From Paenibacillus hexagrammi (GTDB lineage Bacteria; Bacillota; Bacilli; Paenibacillales; NBRC-103111), in contig NZ_CP090978.1 of NCBI RefSeq assembly GCF_021513275.1, positions 6,195,001-6,259,000 of the forward strand: a DNA stretch of 64,000 nt. Reading direction: 5' to 3'. The notes below the pieces were generated by a model, which was not told where the DNA came from, ran no database searches, and saw only the letters and a list, made by a program, of their open reading frames with translations. Both the position numbers and the translations under genes were made by a program. Positions 1 to 9,017 of the stretch are shown here, in pieces (within the stretch, counting starts at the first letter, position 1; the number at the start of each line of letters is the position of its first letter).

Positions 1-1110
1 AACCCATGCCGTGTGAATCAGTCCTAAGTAGTCTACGATCAGTCCGCCAAGGAAGGCACCCAGCGCAATACCGGCATTAAAAGCGGCAATATTGAGCGCA
101 GAGGCGATATCGACCGCATGGGGAGCATAGCTCTCCGCTAGGGTAACGACGTAGATTTGCAGGCCGGGTACGTTCATAAAAGCAAGAAGCCCCATGAAAA
201 AAATAGTGACAAGCGCCGGAGCCATGGAAGAGGCTGTAAAAGTAAGCAGTAGCAGAACAGCTGCTTGTGCGGCGAACATATAAAGCAGAGCGAGAAGCGG
301 CTTCTAGTTCGCTGCTTTTCCCCCGACGATATTGCCAATCGCAATCGCAATGCCGTAAATAACCAGAATCACCGCCACTGTAGTTTCCCGAAATCCGGTT
401 ATGTTATGCAGGAGCGGAGATAAATAAGTGAATACGACGAAGGTGCCCCCATAGCCGAGAGTCGTAATGGCAAAAGCCAACAGCAGCCTTGCATTCGTAA
501 GCAAGGGAAGCTGATCGCGTAGACGGATGTTGTTCCCTTTGCGAAGACCGGAAGGAACCAGCCAAACATTCGCTGCAAATGCCAGAATACCAACGGCAAC
601 GATTGCGGCAAAAGCATACCGCCACCCGAACTGCTGACCGATGAATGTGCCCAGAGGGACACCAGTGACCGTTGCGACAGTAAGCCCTGAGAACATCATC
701 GCTATGGCGCTGGCTCTCTTGCTCTCGGGAACCAGATCAGCGGCGATGGTAGAGCCGATCGACATGAATACACCGTGCGACAGCGCCGAAACGACCCGCG
801 CAGCAAGCAGAATCCCGATACTGCCGGATAGAGACGCCAGACTGTTCCCCAGGATGAACACGAGCATAATCCAGAGCAGCAGAGCCTTGCGGGATATGCC
901 GGAGGTAAGCGAAGTGAGTACGGGCGCTCCAATGGTTACACCCAGTGCATACAAGGTGACGGTCAGGCCCGAGAGTGTAAGGGATATTTGAAAGTCTTCA
1001 GCAATAAGCGGAAGCAGCCCGACGCTGATAAACTCCGTTGTTCCGATCGCGAAGGCGCTGACAGCTAGGGCCAGAAGCGCCATGGTACTTTGCTTTTGAG
1101 TCATTATCAT
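1..1110 (-). pseudogene. MFS efflux transporter (AraJ/YdhP-like), in-frame stop, cut by window start
   Basis: The product is a drug or sugar efflux permease of the major facilitator superfamily in the cytoplasmic membrane. The N-terminus (MTQKQSTMALLALAVSAF) runs into TM1 with GTTEFISVGLLP, typical of AraJ/YdhP-like members, and helices continue for 268 residues to a TAG at 304-306. Downstream of that stop the same frame stays open to base 1 and still encodes hydrophobic MFS-like segments (KPLLALLYMFAAQAAV, then a segment rich in small residues), so this is one gene interrupted by a single in-frame nonsense codon. The start at 1110 has AGGTG about 8 nt upstream. It is divergent from an HxlR regulator, the usual layout for an inducible pump. 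The stop could be a true mutation or a base-call error. Confidence 0.8.
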
Positions 1111-1194
1111 GTTGATTCACACCTATCTCTATGTCATCTTACTAGTCATCGCCGGCCGGCAAATGCTATTATGAGGGTATTATGCGAATATGAA

Positions 1195-1225
1195 TAGTAC
1201 GTACTTTTTTGTACTATAGGTACTA
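1195..1225. promoter_or_regulatory. Probable HxlR operator between divergent pump and regulator
   Basis: TAGTAC (1195-1200), GTAC (1201-1204), GTACTA (1211-1216) and GGTACTA (1219-1225) form overlapping inverted repeats in the intergenic region. HxlR/YodB-type regulators bind short AT-rich dyads of this kind. That this particular dyad is bound by the adjacent regulator is inference from position. Confidence 0.45.
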
Positions 1226-1404
1226 AAAAGTGCCTGTAAACCATTTTTTTAATGGAGATAAATGGCGTACGTACTTCTCGGACAAGCAAGAGGTTTGAAA
1301 AGAAGCTCACTGCTGAGGCCCGTACTGAACATGGCTTGATTACGGGTGTACGACGGGCACCAAGAAGTGCCGAAGGCTTTTCGCCGGAAGGGGGAGCAAC
1401 AGCA

Positions 1405-1767
1405 ATGAAGAAATACAACATTTCCGTAGAAGCGACACTTGAGGTTATCGGGGGAAAATGGAAGAGTGTCATCCTCTGCCACCTCACCCATGGGAAAAAG
1501 CGGACCAGCGATCTCAAGCGCAGTATGCCCGCTATCACACAGAAAATGCTGACCCAGCAGCTCAGGGAGCTTGAAGAGGACGGGATTATTAACCGGATCG
1601 TCTATCAACAAGTGCCGCCGCGAGTGGAATATGAATTAAGCGAATACGGCTGGAGCTTGAAGCCGGTACTGGATTCCCTGTGCGCGTGGGGAGAGCAGCA
1701 TATCGTGAAGGAGTATGGCGATAAAACAGCGGTACTTGAGGACAATGGTCTTAATGATTTGAGCTGA
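1405..1767 (+). CDS. HxlR-family winged-helix transcriptional regulator
   Basis: A 120-residue DNA-binding regulator. HxlR hallmarks are visible: VIGGKWKSVILCHL near the N-terminus, the helix-turn-helix around ITQKMLTQQLRELEEDGII, and the wing PPRVEYELSEYGWSL. Members of this family sense electrophiles, often through cysteines, and usually control a neighbouring redox enzyme or pump. The frame is open from 1252, but the ATG at 1405 is the best start because GGAAGGGGGA lies just upstream and the family begins near this position. The usual conserved N-terminal cysteine is absent here (MKKYNISVEATLEV). It probably controls the divergent MFS gene. Confidence 0.88.
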   Translation: MKKYNISVEATLEVIGGKWKSVILCHLTHGKKRTSDLKRSMPAITQKMLTQQLRELEEDGIINRIVYQQVPPRVEYELSEYGWSLKPVLDSLCAWGEQHIVKEYGDKTAVLEDNGLNDLS

Positions 1768-1784
1768 GAAATGAAGTCAGTTGA

Positions 1785-1872
1785 ACCTGCCTCAGGGGGG
1801 CACGTGGGAGCGACAATTAGACTCATGCACCTGCCTCAGGACGCAGAATTAGGAGCCACAATCAGCCCCATG
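1785..1872 (+). repeat. Imperfect 44-bp direct repeat (two copies)
   Basis: Two head-to-tail units, 1785-1827 and 1829-1872. Each starts with ACCTGCCTCAGG, carries GGAGC(G/C)ACAAT(T/C)AG in the middle and ends in C..CATG. They lie between the hxlR-like gene and the tetR promoter. Function unknown; a duplicated binding site or slippage duplication are both possible. Confidence 0.65.
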
Positions 1873-1908
1873 ATGAAATAACGGGGACAATGTCTTACGA
1901 ACTGCCCA

Positions 1909-1937
1909 TTGACGGCCTGCAAACGGCTGTGTACAAT
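1909..1937 (+). promoter_or_regulatory. Sigma-A promoter of the tetR-rph operon
   Basis: TTGACG (1909-1914), a 17-nt spacer, then TACAAT (1932-1937), a near-consensus sigma-A promoter. It lies inside the open frame that extends upstream of the tetR gene, so translation cannot start at the far upstream ATG-like codons and the start at 2019 is favoured. Confidence 0.65.
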
Positions 1938-2018
1938 GGAAACTATAAAAACTATTTTGGTTTCCTTGGTTTATATATGGAGAATGTATCATGCGGTGTT
2001 GTGGAGGTAAGAGGGTAC

Positions 2019-2591
2019 ATGGATGAAGCTGTTCGTCTGCGCATTATTAATGAAGCCGCGGACTTGTTCAAAAGCAAAGGCTACAAGAGCGTAACGGTGA
2101 GCGAGATCGCAGACCGGCTCGGTATGAGCAAGAAGACGCTATATGTGTATTTCAGCAGTAAGGAAGAGATGGCGGAGGCGGTGCTGGATAGGACGATGAG
2201 TGTCATCGCAGATAAGGTTACTGTTCAGTTGAAGCGGGAAGACGATCCCTTGGGGATTCTCCGGGATACCTTTTTGACAATTAAAGAGGAGATCGTGAAG
2301 CTGCCTGCTTTATTTTTGGAGGATATGCAGAAGCAGGCGCCGGCTCTATGGGCCAAGGTGGAGGCTTTTCGTTCCCGTCAGCTGGCCTTTATCGAACATC
2401 TCCTGACTCGTGCGCAGCAGAATGGACAGATTCGGGACGTCAATCCGGCTCTGGCATCCGCCATGATGATGGATTGTATTCAAAGAATGGTGCGGCCGGA
2501 TTTTGCAGCCAAGCATGGCGTTACCATCGTGGAGGTAGCGGATACGCTTTTTGCCATGATGATGAGCGGGCTTCGTACGGATCAAGCTTAA
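2019..2591 (+). CDS. TetR/AcrR-family transcriptional repressor
   Basis: A 190-residue repressor. The N-terminal helix-turn-helix is clear: a first helix RLRIINEAADLFKSKGY, then VTVSEIADRLGMSKKTLYVYF, the TetR signature. The remaining all-helical part is the ligand-binding and dimer domain. The ATG at 2019 is preceded by GGAGG and lies downstream of a good promoter (1909-1937), so the longer open frame upstream is rejected. It ends a few bases before the rifampicin-phosphotransferase-like gene with no terminator between, so the two are almost certainly one operon. The likely role is drug-responsive control of that gene and itself. Confidence 0.9.
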   Translation: MDEAVRLRIINEAADLFKSKGYKSVTVSEIADRLGMSKKTLYVYFSSKEEMAEAVLDRTMSVIADKVTVQLKREDDPLGILRDTFLTIKEEIVKLPALFLEDMQKQAPALWAKVEAFRSRQLAFIEHLLTRAQQNGQIRDVNPALASAMMMDCIQRMVRPDFAAKHGVTIVEVADTLFAMMMSGLRTDQA

Positions 2592-2609
2592 ACGGGGAGC
2601 GTGGATGGT

Positions 2610-5294
2610 ATGGATACGTATGTGTTGGATTTTCACCGCATTGATAAAAGCAGTCTACCGCTAGTAGGAGGCAAGGGGGCTAACCTCGGGGAAATGACGC
2701 AGGCAGGCTTCCCGGTGCCGCCGGGTTTTTGTGTGACGACAGAGGCTTACCGTGTATTTCTTTCGGGTAGTGAGCAGATGGGCGACTACTTTCGTCAGCT
2801 GGAGGACATTCAAGCAGAGCAGCTGGAGAGAATTGCTGTGCTGGGAAGCGCGATTCGCGAGCATTTGAACCAGGTCCCGATACCGGTTGACATCAAGGAC
2901 GCCATTCTTGGCAGCTGGATGCGCTCGGGTCAAGAAGCTGCCTATGCAGTAAGGTCTAGCGCAACGGCGGAAGACCTGCCGACGGCTTCGTTCGCGGGCC
3001 AGCAAGATACGTATCTGAATGTGCGCGGTGAAGAGCAGCTCATGCAGGCGATTCGTCGCTGCTGGGCGTCTTTGTTCACCGATCGGGCGATTTCGTATCG
3101 GGCTAAGAACCATTTTGACCACCGTGCGGTACATTTGTCTGTCGTTGTGCAGCAGATGGTCTTTCCCGAGGTGTCGGGCATTATGTTTACCGCCGACCCT
3201 ATAAGCGGACATCGGGGGACCGTATCGATCGACGCCAGCTTTGGTCTGGGCGAAGCGCTAGTCTCTGGACTCGTCTCCGCCGATCTGTACCAGGTGCGCG
3301 CCGGAACACTGATCGATAAAAAAATCGCACGTAAAAAGCTGGCGATTTATTCTTTACCGGAAGGGGGCACCGTGACCCGGGATTTACCCGAAGACGAGCA
3401 GGAACGGCAAGCACTGGCTGATCCGCAAATTATGGAGCTTGCGACGCTGGGGAATACGATTAAGGGTCACTATGGCTCAGACCAGGATATCGAGTGGTGC
3501 TTGGCGCAGGGGCGCTTTTACATCGTGCAGAGCAGACCCATTACGTCCTTATATCCCTTGGCTGAGGTTCATACAGAACCCGGCGACTGCCCGCATGTGC
3601 TCCTCTCCTTCGGTCACCAGCAAATGATGACCGATGCGATGAAGCCAATGGGATTGTCCAACCTTCGCACGATGCTGCCGGCGGGGAAGCCTTCTGTCCG
3701 CTCAGAAAGTACACTCACGGCTGCAGCAGGCGGCCGGATGTTCGTCGACATCACCAAGCTGTTCGCTTTAAAGCCTGCTAGGAAGCTTTTCCCCCGTTTG
3801 CTAAGCGGTATCGATGAAATGATGGGAAGCGGAGTAGGGGAGTTCATACAGCGGGAGGAGTTCATTCGCCATATTCCCTTCCAGCCTGGCCTGAAGAAGG
3901 ATGTGCTGGGGTTCATGGGCCCCATTGTGCTGAAGGCCATTTGGAAGCTGCTGTTCGCATCTCCGAATAAAGCGCTTCCCTACGTGGAGTCATATATTCA
4001 AACAGCGATCGCGCAAAGAAGGAGCGACTTAGATGGATTGACCGGACCCGAGCGTGTCATGCGCATACAAGAACAAATCGGAACCCTGCTGCGCCGGATG
4101 TTTCAAGATTTAATGCCCTATCCGATGTCGGGGCTGATGTCATCACGTCTCATTAAAAATTTGCTCCAGCGCTGGATAGGTGATGACGAGGCGCTGCATG
4201 TCCTCAACAAATCGCTCATTGGCAACGTGACCAGTGAAATGGGGCTGATGATTGGCGATTTGGCGGATCAAGCACGCCCTTATCCCCAAGTGATTGAGCT
4301 GATTCGCCGAGGTTCAGGACATACGCAGCAATTTCGCGAGCAGCTTCGCGGTGTGGAAGGCGGCCGCGAGTTCGGGGAAGCATGGGACCGCTTCATGACA
4401 TTGTACGGCATGCGCTGCCCCGGTGAAATTGACATCACGCGGCCTAGATGGCGCGAGGACCCAAGCACGCTGCTGCCGTCCATCGACAGCCACATGCGCA
4501 GCGTGCAGCCCGGCGAGCACCGGGCGAAATTCGCGCAGGGTGCCGATGATGCGGAGCACGCAGCGCGCGAGCTGCTGGAGCGGCTGAGAAGACAGCCGCT
4601 GGGATGGTTCAAGGCGAAGCTGATGGGTCGCTTGATTCGCGTATTTCGGGTGCAGATGGGGCTGCGCGAGCACCCCAAATATATGATGATGCAGCAGTTC
4701 GGCCTAATCCGCGAAGGGCTTCGCGAAGAGGGGCGCCTGCTGGCGGAGAAGGGCGTGCTTCCGCGTGAGGAAGACGTGTTCTTCCTCACGCTGGATGAGC
4801 TGCTGAAGCTGTCCGAGGGCTCGGTACCGGACGGCCTCGAGCCGCTTTTGGAAGCGCGGAAGCAGGACCTGGAGCGCTTCCGCAAGCTGACCCCGCCGCG
4901 CGTTATGACGAGCGAGGGCGAGATCATCACCGGCAAGCGGCGTCAGCAGGACGCGCCGGCGGGGGCGCTGCTCGGCACGCCGGTGTCGGCGGGCGTCGTC
5001 GAAGGGATCGCCCGCGTCGTCCTGCGTCCGGAGGAGGCGAAGCTGAATAAGGGCGAGATTATGATCGCGCCCTTCACCGACCCCGGCTGGACGCCGCTGT
5101 TTCATTCGGCCGTCGGCCTCGTCATGGAGGTCGGCGGACTGATGACTCACGGCGCGGTCGTCGCCCGGGAGTACGGTCTTCCCGCCGTCGTCGGCATCGA
5201 CGGCGCAACGGGTCTCATCCGGGACGGCGACCGGATTCGGCTCGACGGCACGCGCGGGTATGTGCTCGTGCTCGAGCGAAGCGGAGAACGCTGA
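2610..5294 (+). CDS. rph: PEP-synthase-type phosphotransferase, likely rifampicin phosphotransferase
   Basis: The order matches rifampicin phosphotransferases, which use ATP to phosphorylate the antibiotic. An N-terminal ATP-grasp (PPDK_N-like) domain spans roughly residues 10-315 (VGGKGANLGEMTQAGFPVPP, AVRSSATAEDLPTASFAGQ). A helical middle substrate domain follows. A C-terminal swivelling phosphohistidine domain carries GGLMTHGAVVAREYG with the catalytic His near residue 847. Length (894 aa) fits Rph (about 870 aa) and is longer than typical PEP synthase (about 790). B. subtilis Pps is a close relative, so the substrate is inferred. The first possible start, GTG at 2601, is only 1 nt from GGGGAG (2594-2599); the ATG at 2610 has 10-nt spacing. 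It follows tetR directly. GC is markedly higher in the last 900 bp. Confidence 0.85.
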   Translation: MDTYVLDFHRIDKSSLPLVGGKGANLGEMTQAGFPVPPGFCVTTEAYRVFLSGSEQMGDYFRQLEDIQAEQLERIAVLGSAIREHLNQVPIPVDIKDAILGSWMRSGQEAAYAVRSSATAEDLPTASFAGQQDTYLNVRGEEQLMQAIRRCWASLFTDRAISYRAKNHFDHRAVHLSVVVQQMVFPEVSGIMFTADPISGHRGTVSIDASFGLGEALVSGLVSADLYQVRAGTLIDKKIARKKLAIYSLPEGGTVTRDLPEDEQERQALADPQIMELATLGNTIKGHYGSDQDIEWCLAQGRFYIVQSRPITSLYPLAEVHTEPGDCPHVLLSFGHQQMMTDAMKPMGLSNLRTMLPAGKPSVRSESTLTAAAGGRMFVDITKLFALKPARKLFPRLLSGIDEMMGSGVGEFIQREEFIRHIPFQPGLKKDVLGFMGPIVLKAIWKLLFASPNKALPYVESYIQTAIAQRRSDLDGLTGPERVMRIQEQIGTLLRRMFQDLMPYPMSGLMSSRLIKNLLQRWIGDDEALHVLNKSLIGNVTSEMGLMIGDLADQARPYPQVIELIRRGSGHTQQFREQLRGVEGGREFGEAWDRFMTLYGMRCPGEIDITRPRWREDPSTLLPSIDSHMRSVQPGEHRAKFAQGADDAEHAARELLERLRRQPLGWFKAKLMGRLIRVFRVQMGLREHPKYMMMQQFGLIREGLREEGRLLAEKGVLPREEDVFFLTLDELLKLSEGSVPDGLEPLLEARKQDLERFRKLTPPRVMTSEGEIITGKRRQQDAPAGALLGTPVSAGVVEGIARVVLRPEEAKLNKGEIMIAPFTDPGWTPLFHSAVGLVMEVGGLMTHGAVVAREYGLPAVVGIDGATGLIRDGDRIRLDGTRGYVLVLERSGER

Positions 5295-5299
5295 GCCGA

Positions 5300-5326
5300 T
5301 AGCAATAGCAATAGCAGTAGCAAAAT
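5300..5326 (+). repeat. Short AGCAAT tandem repeat
   Basis: A run of about four hexamers (AGCAAT, AGCAAT, AGCAGT, AGCAAA) just after the rph stop codon. Too short for any functional claim. Confidence 0.6.
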
Positions 5327-5356
5327 CCCCTAACCGGCTGAAGCCAAACGAGAAGC

Positions 5357-5701
5357 TTGGCATTGAAATGGAAAGGTGCAGAAAGACTATATGAATCCTT
5401 AGAAGTAAGCCTTGCAGGAGTGATCTTGCAAGGTTTTTTCGATTATGGAAAGGGGATGCTCGATTCACTTGCATCCGATATGAAAATAGTAGCTGGTGGC
5501 AGCCATCGTTGTGGAGTTTTGACCATTGATGGTGTGGATCCCATGCCTACAGATTGTGTAAATGTTGCTATTCTATACGCCGTAATTATCGAGGGAGTTA
5601 TTCAAGAACACATGTTAAGTATTTTCGAACAACAGAAAAAAACGTTGAAACGCCAACTGCAGTTGGTTAATATTGGTGTACGAGGAAAGTGGTATTTATG
5701 A
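5357..5701 (+). CDS. Hypothetical protein, possibly a gene remnant
   Basis: An open frame of about 114 residues from a TTG. I do not recognise the family. The middle (HRCGVLTIDGVDPMPTDC) and the C-terminal basic amphipathic stretch (EQQKKTLKRQLQLVN) look protein-like, and base composition is clearly more AT-rich than the preceding rph gene, suggesting a separate origin. The N-terminal part is less convincing and no good ribosome binding site is seen, so it may be the 3' part of a truncated gene. Its TGA overlaps the ATG of the next small frame (ATGA at 5698-5701), which suggests translational coupling of two real small genes. Confidence 0.4.
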   Translation: MALKWKGAERLYESLEVSLAGVILQGFFDYGKGMLDSLASDMKIVAGGSHRCGVLTIDGVDPMPTDCVNVAILYAVIIEGVIQEHMLSIFEQQKKTLKRQLQLVNIGVRGKWYL

Positions 5702-5894
5702 TAACAATTGATCAAGTTCCATTTGTGAAACTGACTGCGAAAAAGCTTTAGCAGAAGGTAAGATTGATCAAAATCAATATGAATACATAGTATCTCTACT
5801 CGATAAAGTCGAGAATGATCGTATCAGATTTGATGAGAACGTAATGCGTGAAGCTAGAAATAACATGGCACGTAGAACTTCATCTTTCGCATAA
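5698..5894 (+). pseudogene. Small hypothetical protein with a single-base frameshift
   Basis: The ATG at 5698 overlaps the stop of the preceding ORF. The frame reads MITIDQVPFVK and then hits TAG, but adding one A to the AAA at 5728-5730 continues into DCEKALAEGKIDQNQYEY and on to ARRTSSFA with a stop at 5892-5894. The restored product is about 65 residues, acidic-basic, helical and without a membrane segment. Family not recognised. The slip may be a sequencing error. AT-rich like its upstream partner. Confidence 0.45.
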
Positions 5895-5957
5895 AAAGCA
5901 TCAACGATTGCGTCAGTGCTTATTTTTTACTGAAAAAAGAGTTAGGCCGAACTTAAG

Positions 5958-6004
5958 AGATGATTCCTGAATTGCATTGAATTGCACAGGAATCATCTTT
6001 TTTT
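5958..6004 (+). terminator. Rho-independent terminator
   Basis: A perfect 12-bp stem AGATGATTCCTG / CAGGAATCATCT (5958-5969 and 5987-5998) followed by a run of T. It closes the AT-rich small-gene pair. Confidence 0.85.
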
Positions 6005-6228
6005 ATTCCTCAAGGTCTTGCAGATGGGCGAAGAGTGACACTTGGGGGGCGTTGTCACGTCTAGACGCAGATTTCCCTATGAAGTGTCTCCAAGGCACCC
6101 TTTGAACAATTAAGCTGAATCTCTCGGTCAGCAACATCTTGGAGTATTTATGCAGGAAACCGTATCATTTCATGCAATTCATGCCTAATTTGTCCGAGCA
6201 GCAACACATCTAAGATATGTGCTTATTC

Positions 6229-6642
6229 CTACCGCGGGACAACGTTCATCACGTGATCCAGCCATTCAAAAAGACGGTGGTTGTACAGCTGCAGCGCACC
6301 CATCTGGCAGTGCTCCTCCGCGCCGTCCTCTTGGGTGAATGCCATGATCGTTTTCGGGCAAGTGAGCTCATCAAATAGACGCTGAGGCTGGCCGGCGAAG
6401 AAATGATCCGCTTCCGCTTTGCAGACGAGCGTCGGGCATTGAATCAAGCTTGCTATGCCTGTCAAACAGAACGGCTCTGTTTTTTCCACCAACTCCAGAA
6501 TGGAGTTCGCTTGGAAGGTGAACATGCCGTTCTCAACGGCCCAGCGAACGCCGGTGTGCTGGCTCATCATGCCTTGTATGGCTCCTTCGTAAGCCGCCGG
6601 CGGAATTTTCCGGCCCCCGTTATGCTGGCTGCCCATCTTCAT
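6229..6642 (-). pseudogene. C-terminal fragment of an alpha/beta hydrolase
   Basis: About 137 residues remain of what is normally a protein of over 300. The part seen is the end of the fold: CPTLVCKAEADHFFAG would hold the catalytic Asp, and QEDGAEEHCQMGA the catalytic His, followed by a final helix (LFEWLDHVM). The region that would hold the GxSxG nucleophile elbow is missing. The 5' side stops exactly where the ribosome binding site of the divergent padR gene begins, so an old deletion or rearrangement joined the two. Not expected to be active. Confidence 0.7.
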
Positions 6643-6659
6643 AAAGGAGAGGTCTACTT

Positions 6660-7134
6660 ATGAACACCATTCAATATGTCATGCTGAGCCTTTTAGCCAG
6701 GGAGCCGCTGAGCGGCTATGATATCAAGCAGCAGATGAACGGCCGGATAAGTCCGTTTTACAAAATTAATAACAATCAATTGTATCCCGTTCTTGCTAAA
6801 CTGGAGACGGAGGGACTAGTGGAGCTGCATGCTCATGAGCGGGAGTCGTATCGCCCGGCCAAGAAGATTTACAAGATTACGGATGCAGGACTCGAAAAGC
6901 TGAAAGAATGGGTGGTAGAACCAAGTGAACCAGAGTCCTTTCAGATGGAGTTTTTGCTTAAGCAATATAGCTCTTGGCTTGTTGATTTGGGAAGCTAACG
7001 AGAGTGACAATCCGTTATTTTCGACCATTGCCGTGATTGACATGGGCATTCGATTTGAGAAAGCATCTATTGAATGGTGCAGCAGCATACTGGATCTGTT
7101 TCGGGAGAAGCTGGCCGGCAAAGCAGGCACCTAG
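6660..7134 (+). pseudogene. PadR-family regulator with internal deletion and frameshift
   Basis: The N-terminal winged helix is intact: MLSLLAREPLSGYDIKQQMN, then NQLYPVLAKLETEGLVE. Translation in this frame ends at 6998 after KQYSSWLVDLGS. The usual C-terminal segment (IAVIDMGIRFEKASIEWC) is found in the next frame and ends at 7134. Together the pieces are shorter than the normal PadR C-terminal domain, so a central coiled region is missing as well as the frame being shifted. A good RBS (AAAGGAG) precedes the ATG. It may have controlled the DHA2 pump downstream; a truncated DNA-binding protein could still be made. Confidence 0.75.
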
Positions 7135-7328
7135 CGGCTTGTTCCCTTGATCCGGAATGGACCCTCTGATCGAAACGCGTTTTATCAGTGAATCTGCCAT
7201 CAGAGAAAAAAGGGGGCGTATGATATCAGACAAATGTCAGATGGAGTTTATATCCAGTTTATAAAAGGAGATTACGCTAATGAAGGTGGTAAGGATAGCA
7301 TTTTATGAAAGAAACGAGGTTATAACCA

Positions 7329-8845
7329 GTGGAGAAAAAGAACAATAAATCGCTCGTGCTGACCGGCCTGTTAATCGGTCTGATCTTCGCAGAGCTGGAT
7401 GAAACGGTGGTTTCGACAGCTATGCCCACAATTATTCGCGAGCTTCACGGATTATCTTTATACGGATGGGTAGCGGGAGTGTATATGCTTGCCGTGACCA
7501 TCGCCATGCCCATTCTAGGTAAGCTTGCCGATTTATACGGGCGCAAACGGGTGTATCTGAGCTGCATGGCATTGTTCATTACCGGCTCGATTGTATGCGG
7601 GCTGGCGCCTTCCATGGCCATGCTGCTGGTGGGCAGGGGCATACAGGGGATTGGTGCCGGAGGTCTGATGCCGCTCGCGCTCGTCATTATCGGGGAAACG
7701 TATCCGCTTGAGCAGCGGGCGAAGATTCAGAGTCTGTTCGGCCCCATGATGATTCTGCCTCAGCTGCTTGGTCCCACAGTCGGAGGTTATTTCGTAGGTC
7801 ATTTTAATTGGCACTGGGTGTTCTTAATTAACATTCCGGTTGGGCTCATCGCTGCGGCTGTGCTTTCTATGGGAATGCGTGAAACCAAAGGGGAAGAGAG
7901 ACGGAGTATCGACTGGGCAGGTGCAGGAACACTCGTAATGGCTCTGCTGTCGCTGCTGCTTGCGCCGGTGTTGATCGACAACCAGAATCTGAGCTGGTCC
8001 TCGCCGGTTATCATCGCCTTGCTTGTGCTGTCTGCACTGTTGGTCGCTGTCTTCATCCGTATCGAGTCCAGGGTTAAGGAGCCAATCATTCCGCTAGGCC
8101 TGTTCCGCAACCGTAATGTCGTGGTACTCTCCACGCTTGTATTCATTATGATGCTGGGGCTCATGGGCGGCATTGCCACCTTTCCATTCTTCGCGCAAAA
8201 TGTCATGGGGCTGACCCCAACGGCATCCGGGTACCTCATGCTGGCGTTCATGGCGGGAGCTATCCCCTCCAGTATCATCAACGGATTTCTGATTACAAAA
8301 ATACCTTATCGAACTTTGTTTATTGTCTGCTTCGCGCTGCCGGTCATCGGTGTCTACCTTCTGACGCAAATTAGCGTGCATACGACCATTTATTTCATTA
8401 TCGCGGCCTTCTTTATCCTCGGTCTCGGCATTGGCGCCTTGTTCGGCGGAGATAATTTAATCGTGCAGGAGTCCGTCGAAAAAGAAAACAGCGGCGTGGC
8501 GCTCGGCACGGTACAATTGTTCCAGTCGCTCGGCGCTACAATCGGTCTAAGTATCTTCGGAAGCCTGCTCGCAAGGAACATTCGAAACGGCGTATCCGGC
8601 ATGGCAAGTCAGCTTCCGGAAGGGACGTCCGACACGATCGCTACCGGAGGCATTCCGGCGGGATTGTCCCCAGACATTCTGCTTAAAGTCCAGAACGTGT
8701 TTGTAGGGTCCTTCCAACATATCTTTTACATCTCGCTGGGCTTCATCATTGCAGCCTTCTTCGTCTGCTGGTTCCTCAAAAAGAAGTCCTCACGAAGCGG
8801 GAGTCTGAGGAAGAAGCGGCAGTACCTGTTACCCAGAACTCCTAA
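7329..8845 (+). CDS. DHA2 (EmrB/QacA) family multidrug MFS transporter, frameshifted near the C-terminus
   Basis: A proton-driven drug exporter with about 14 membrane helices. Motif A (GKLADLYGRKRVYL) and motif C-like GPTVGGYFVGHFNWHWVFLINIPVG are clear, with acidic TM1 residues (LDETVVSTAMPTI) typical of DHA2. The GTG start has GAGG 10 nt upstream. As read, the frame runs on to 8966 with an implausible basic tail that passes through a terminator. One added A in the A-run at 8778-8782 instead gives KKEVLTKRESEEEAA... and a stop at 8843-8845, just before the terminator, for about 505 aa. The C-terminal slip is probably a sequencing error. A decayed padR lies upstream. Confidence 0.88.
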
Positions 8846-8851
8846 CAGTTT

Positions 8852-8877
8852 AAACACCGGCCCGAGCCGGTGTTTTT
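8852..8877 (+). terminator. Rho-independent terminator of the MFS gene
   Basis: Stem AACACCGGC / GCCGGTGTT with loop CCGA and a T5 tail. Its position 7 nt after the corrected MFS stop supports the corrected frame. Confidence 0.88.
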
Positions 8878-8931
8878 GCATGCGAGGTAATAACCACAGG
8901 CTATGGCTCATCAGGAGCATTACGACTTTAC

Positions 8932-8981
8932 TTTCAAAAGCGGCTTCCTTAGACAATTTCGTCTGAGGACTGCTTTTTTTC
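8932..8981 (+). terminator. Second terminator-like hairpin
   Basis: An imperfect stem (AAGCGG.TTCCTTAGAC against GTCTGAGGACTGCTT) with loop AATTTC and a long T-run. It lies between the MFS terminator and the transposase remnant. Confidence 0.6.
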
Positions 8982-9017
8982 ATATAACGAAGTGATCATT
9001 CATTCTTTACAATAACT

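Noticed and set aside
1252..1404. Longer N-terminus of the first HxlR protein
   Set aside because: The extension overlaps the operator/promoter region, has unusual composition, and the ATG at 1405 has the better RBS.
1890..2018. Longer N-terminus of the first TetR protein
   Set aside because: A near-consensus promoter (1909-1937) lies inside it and the family starts at the ATG at 2019.
8846..8966. Extra 40-residue C-terminus of the DHA2 transporter
   Set aside because: It passes through a clear terminator hairpin and results from a one-base slip at 8778-8782.
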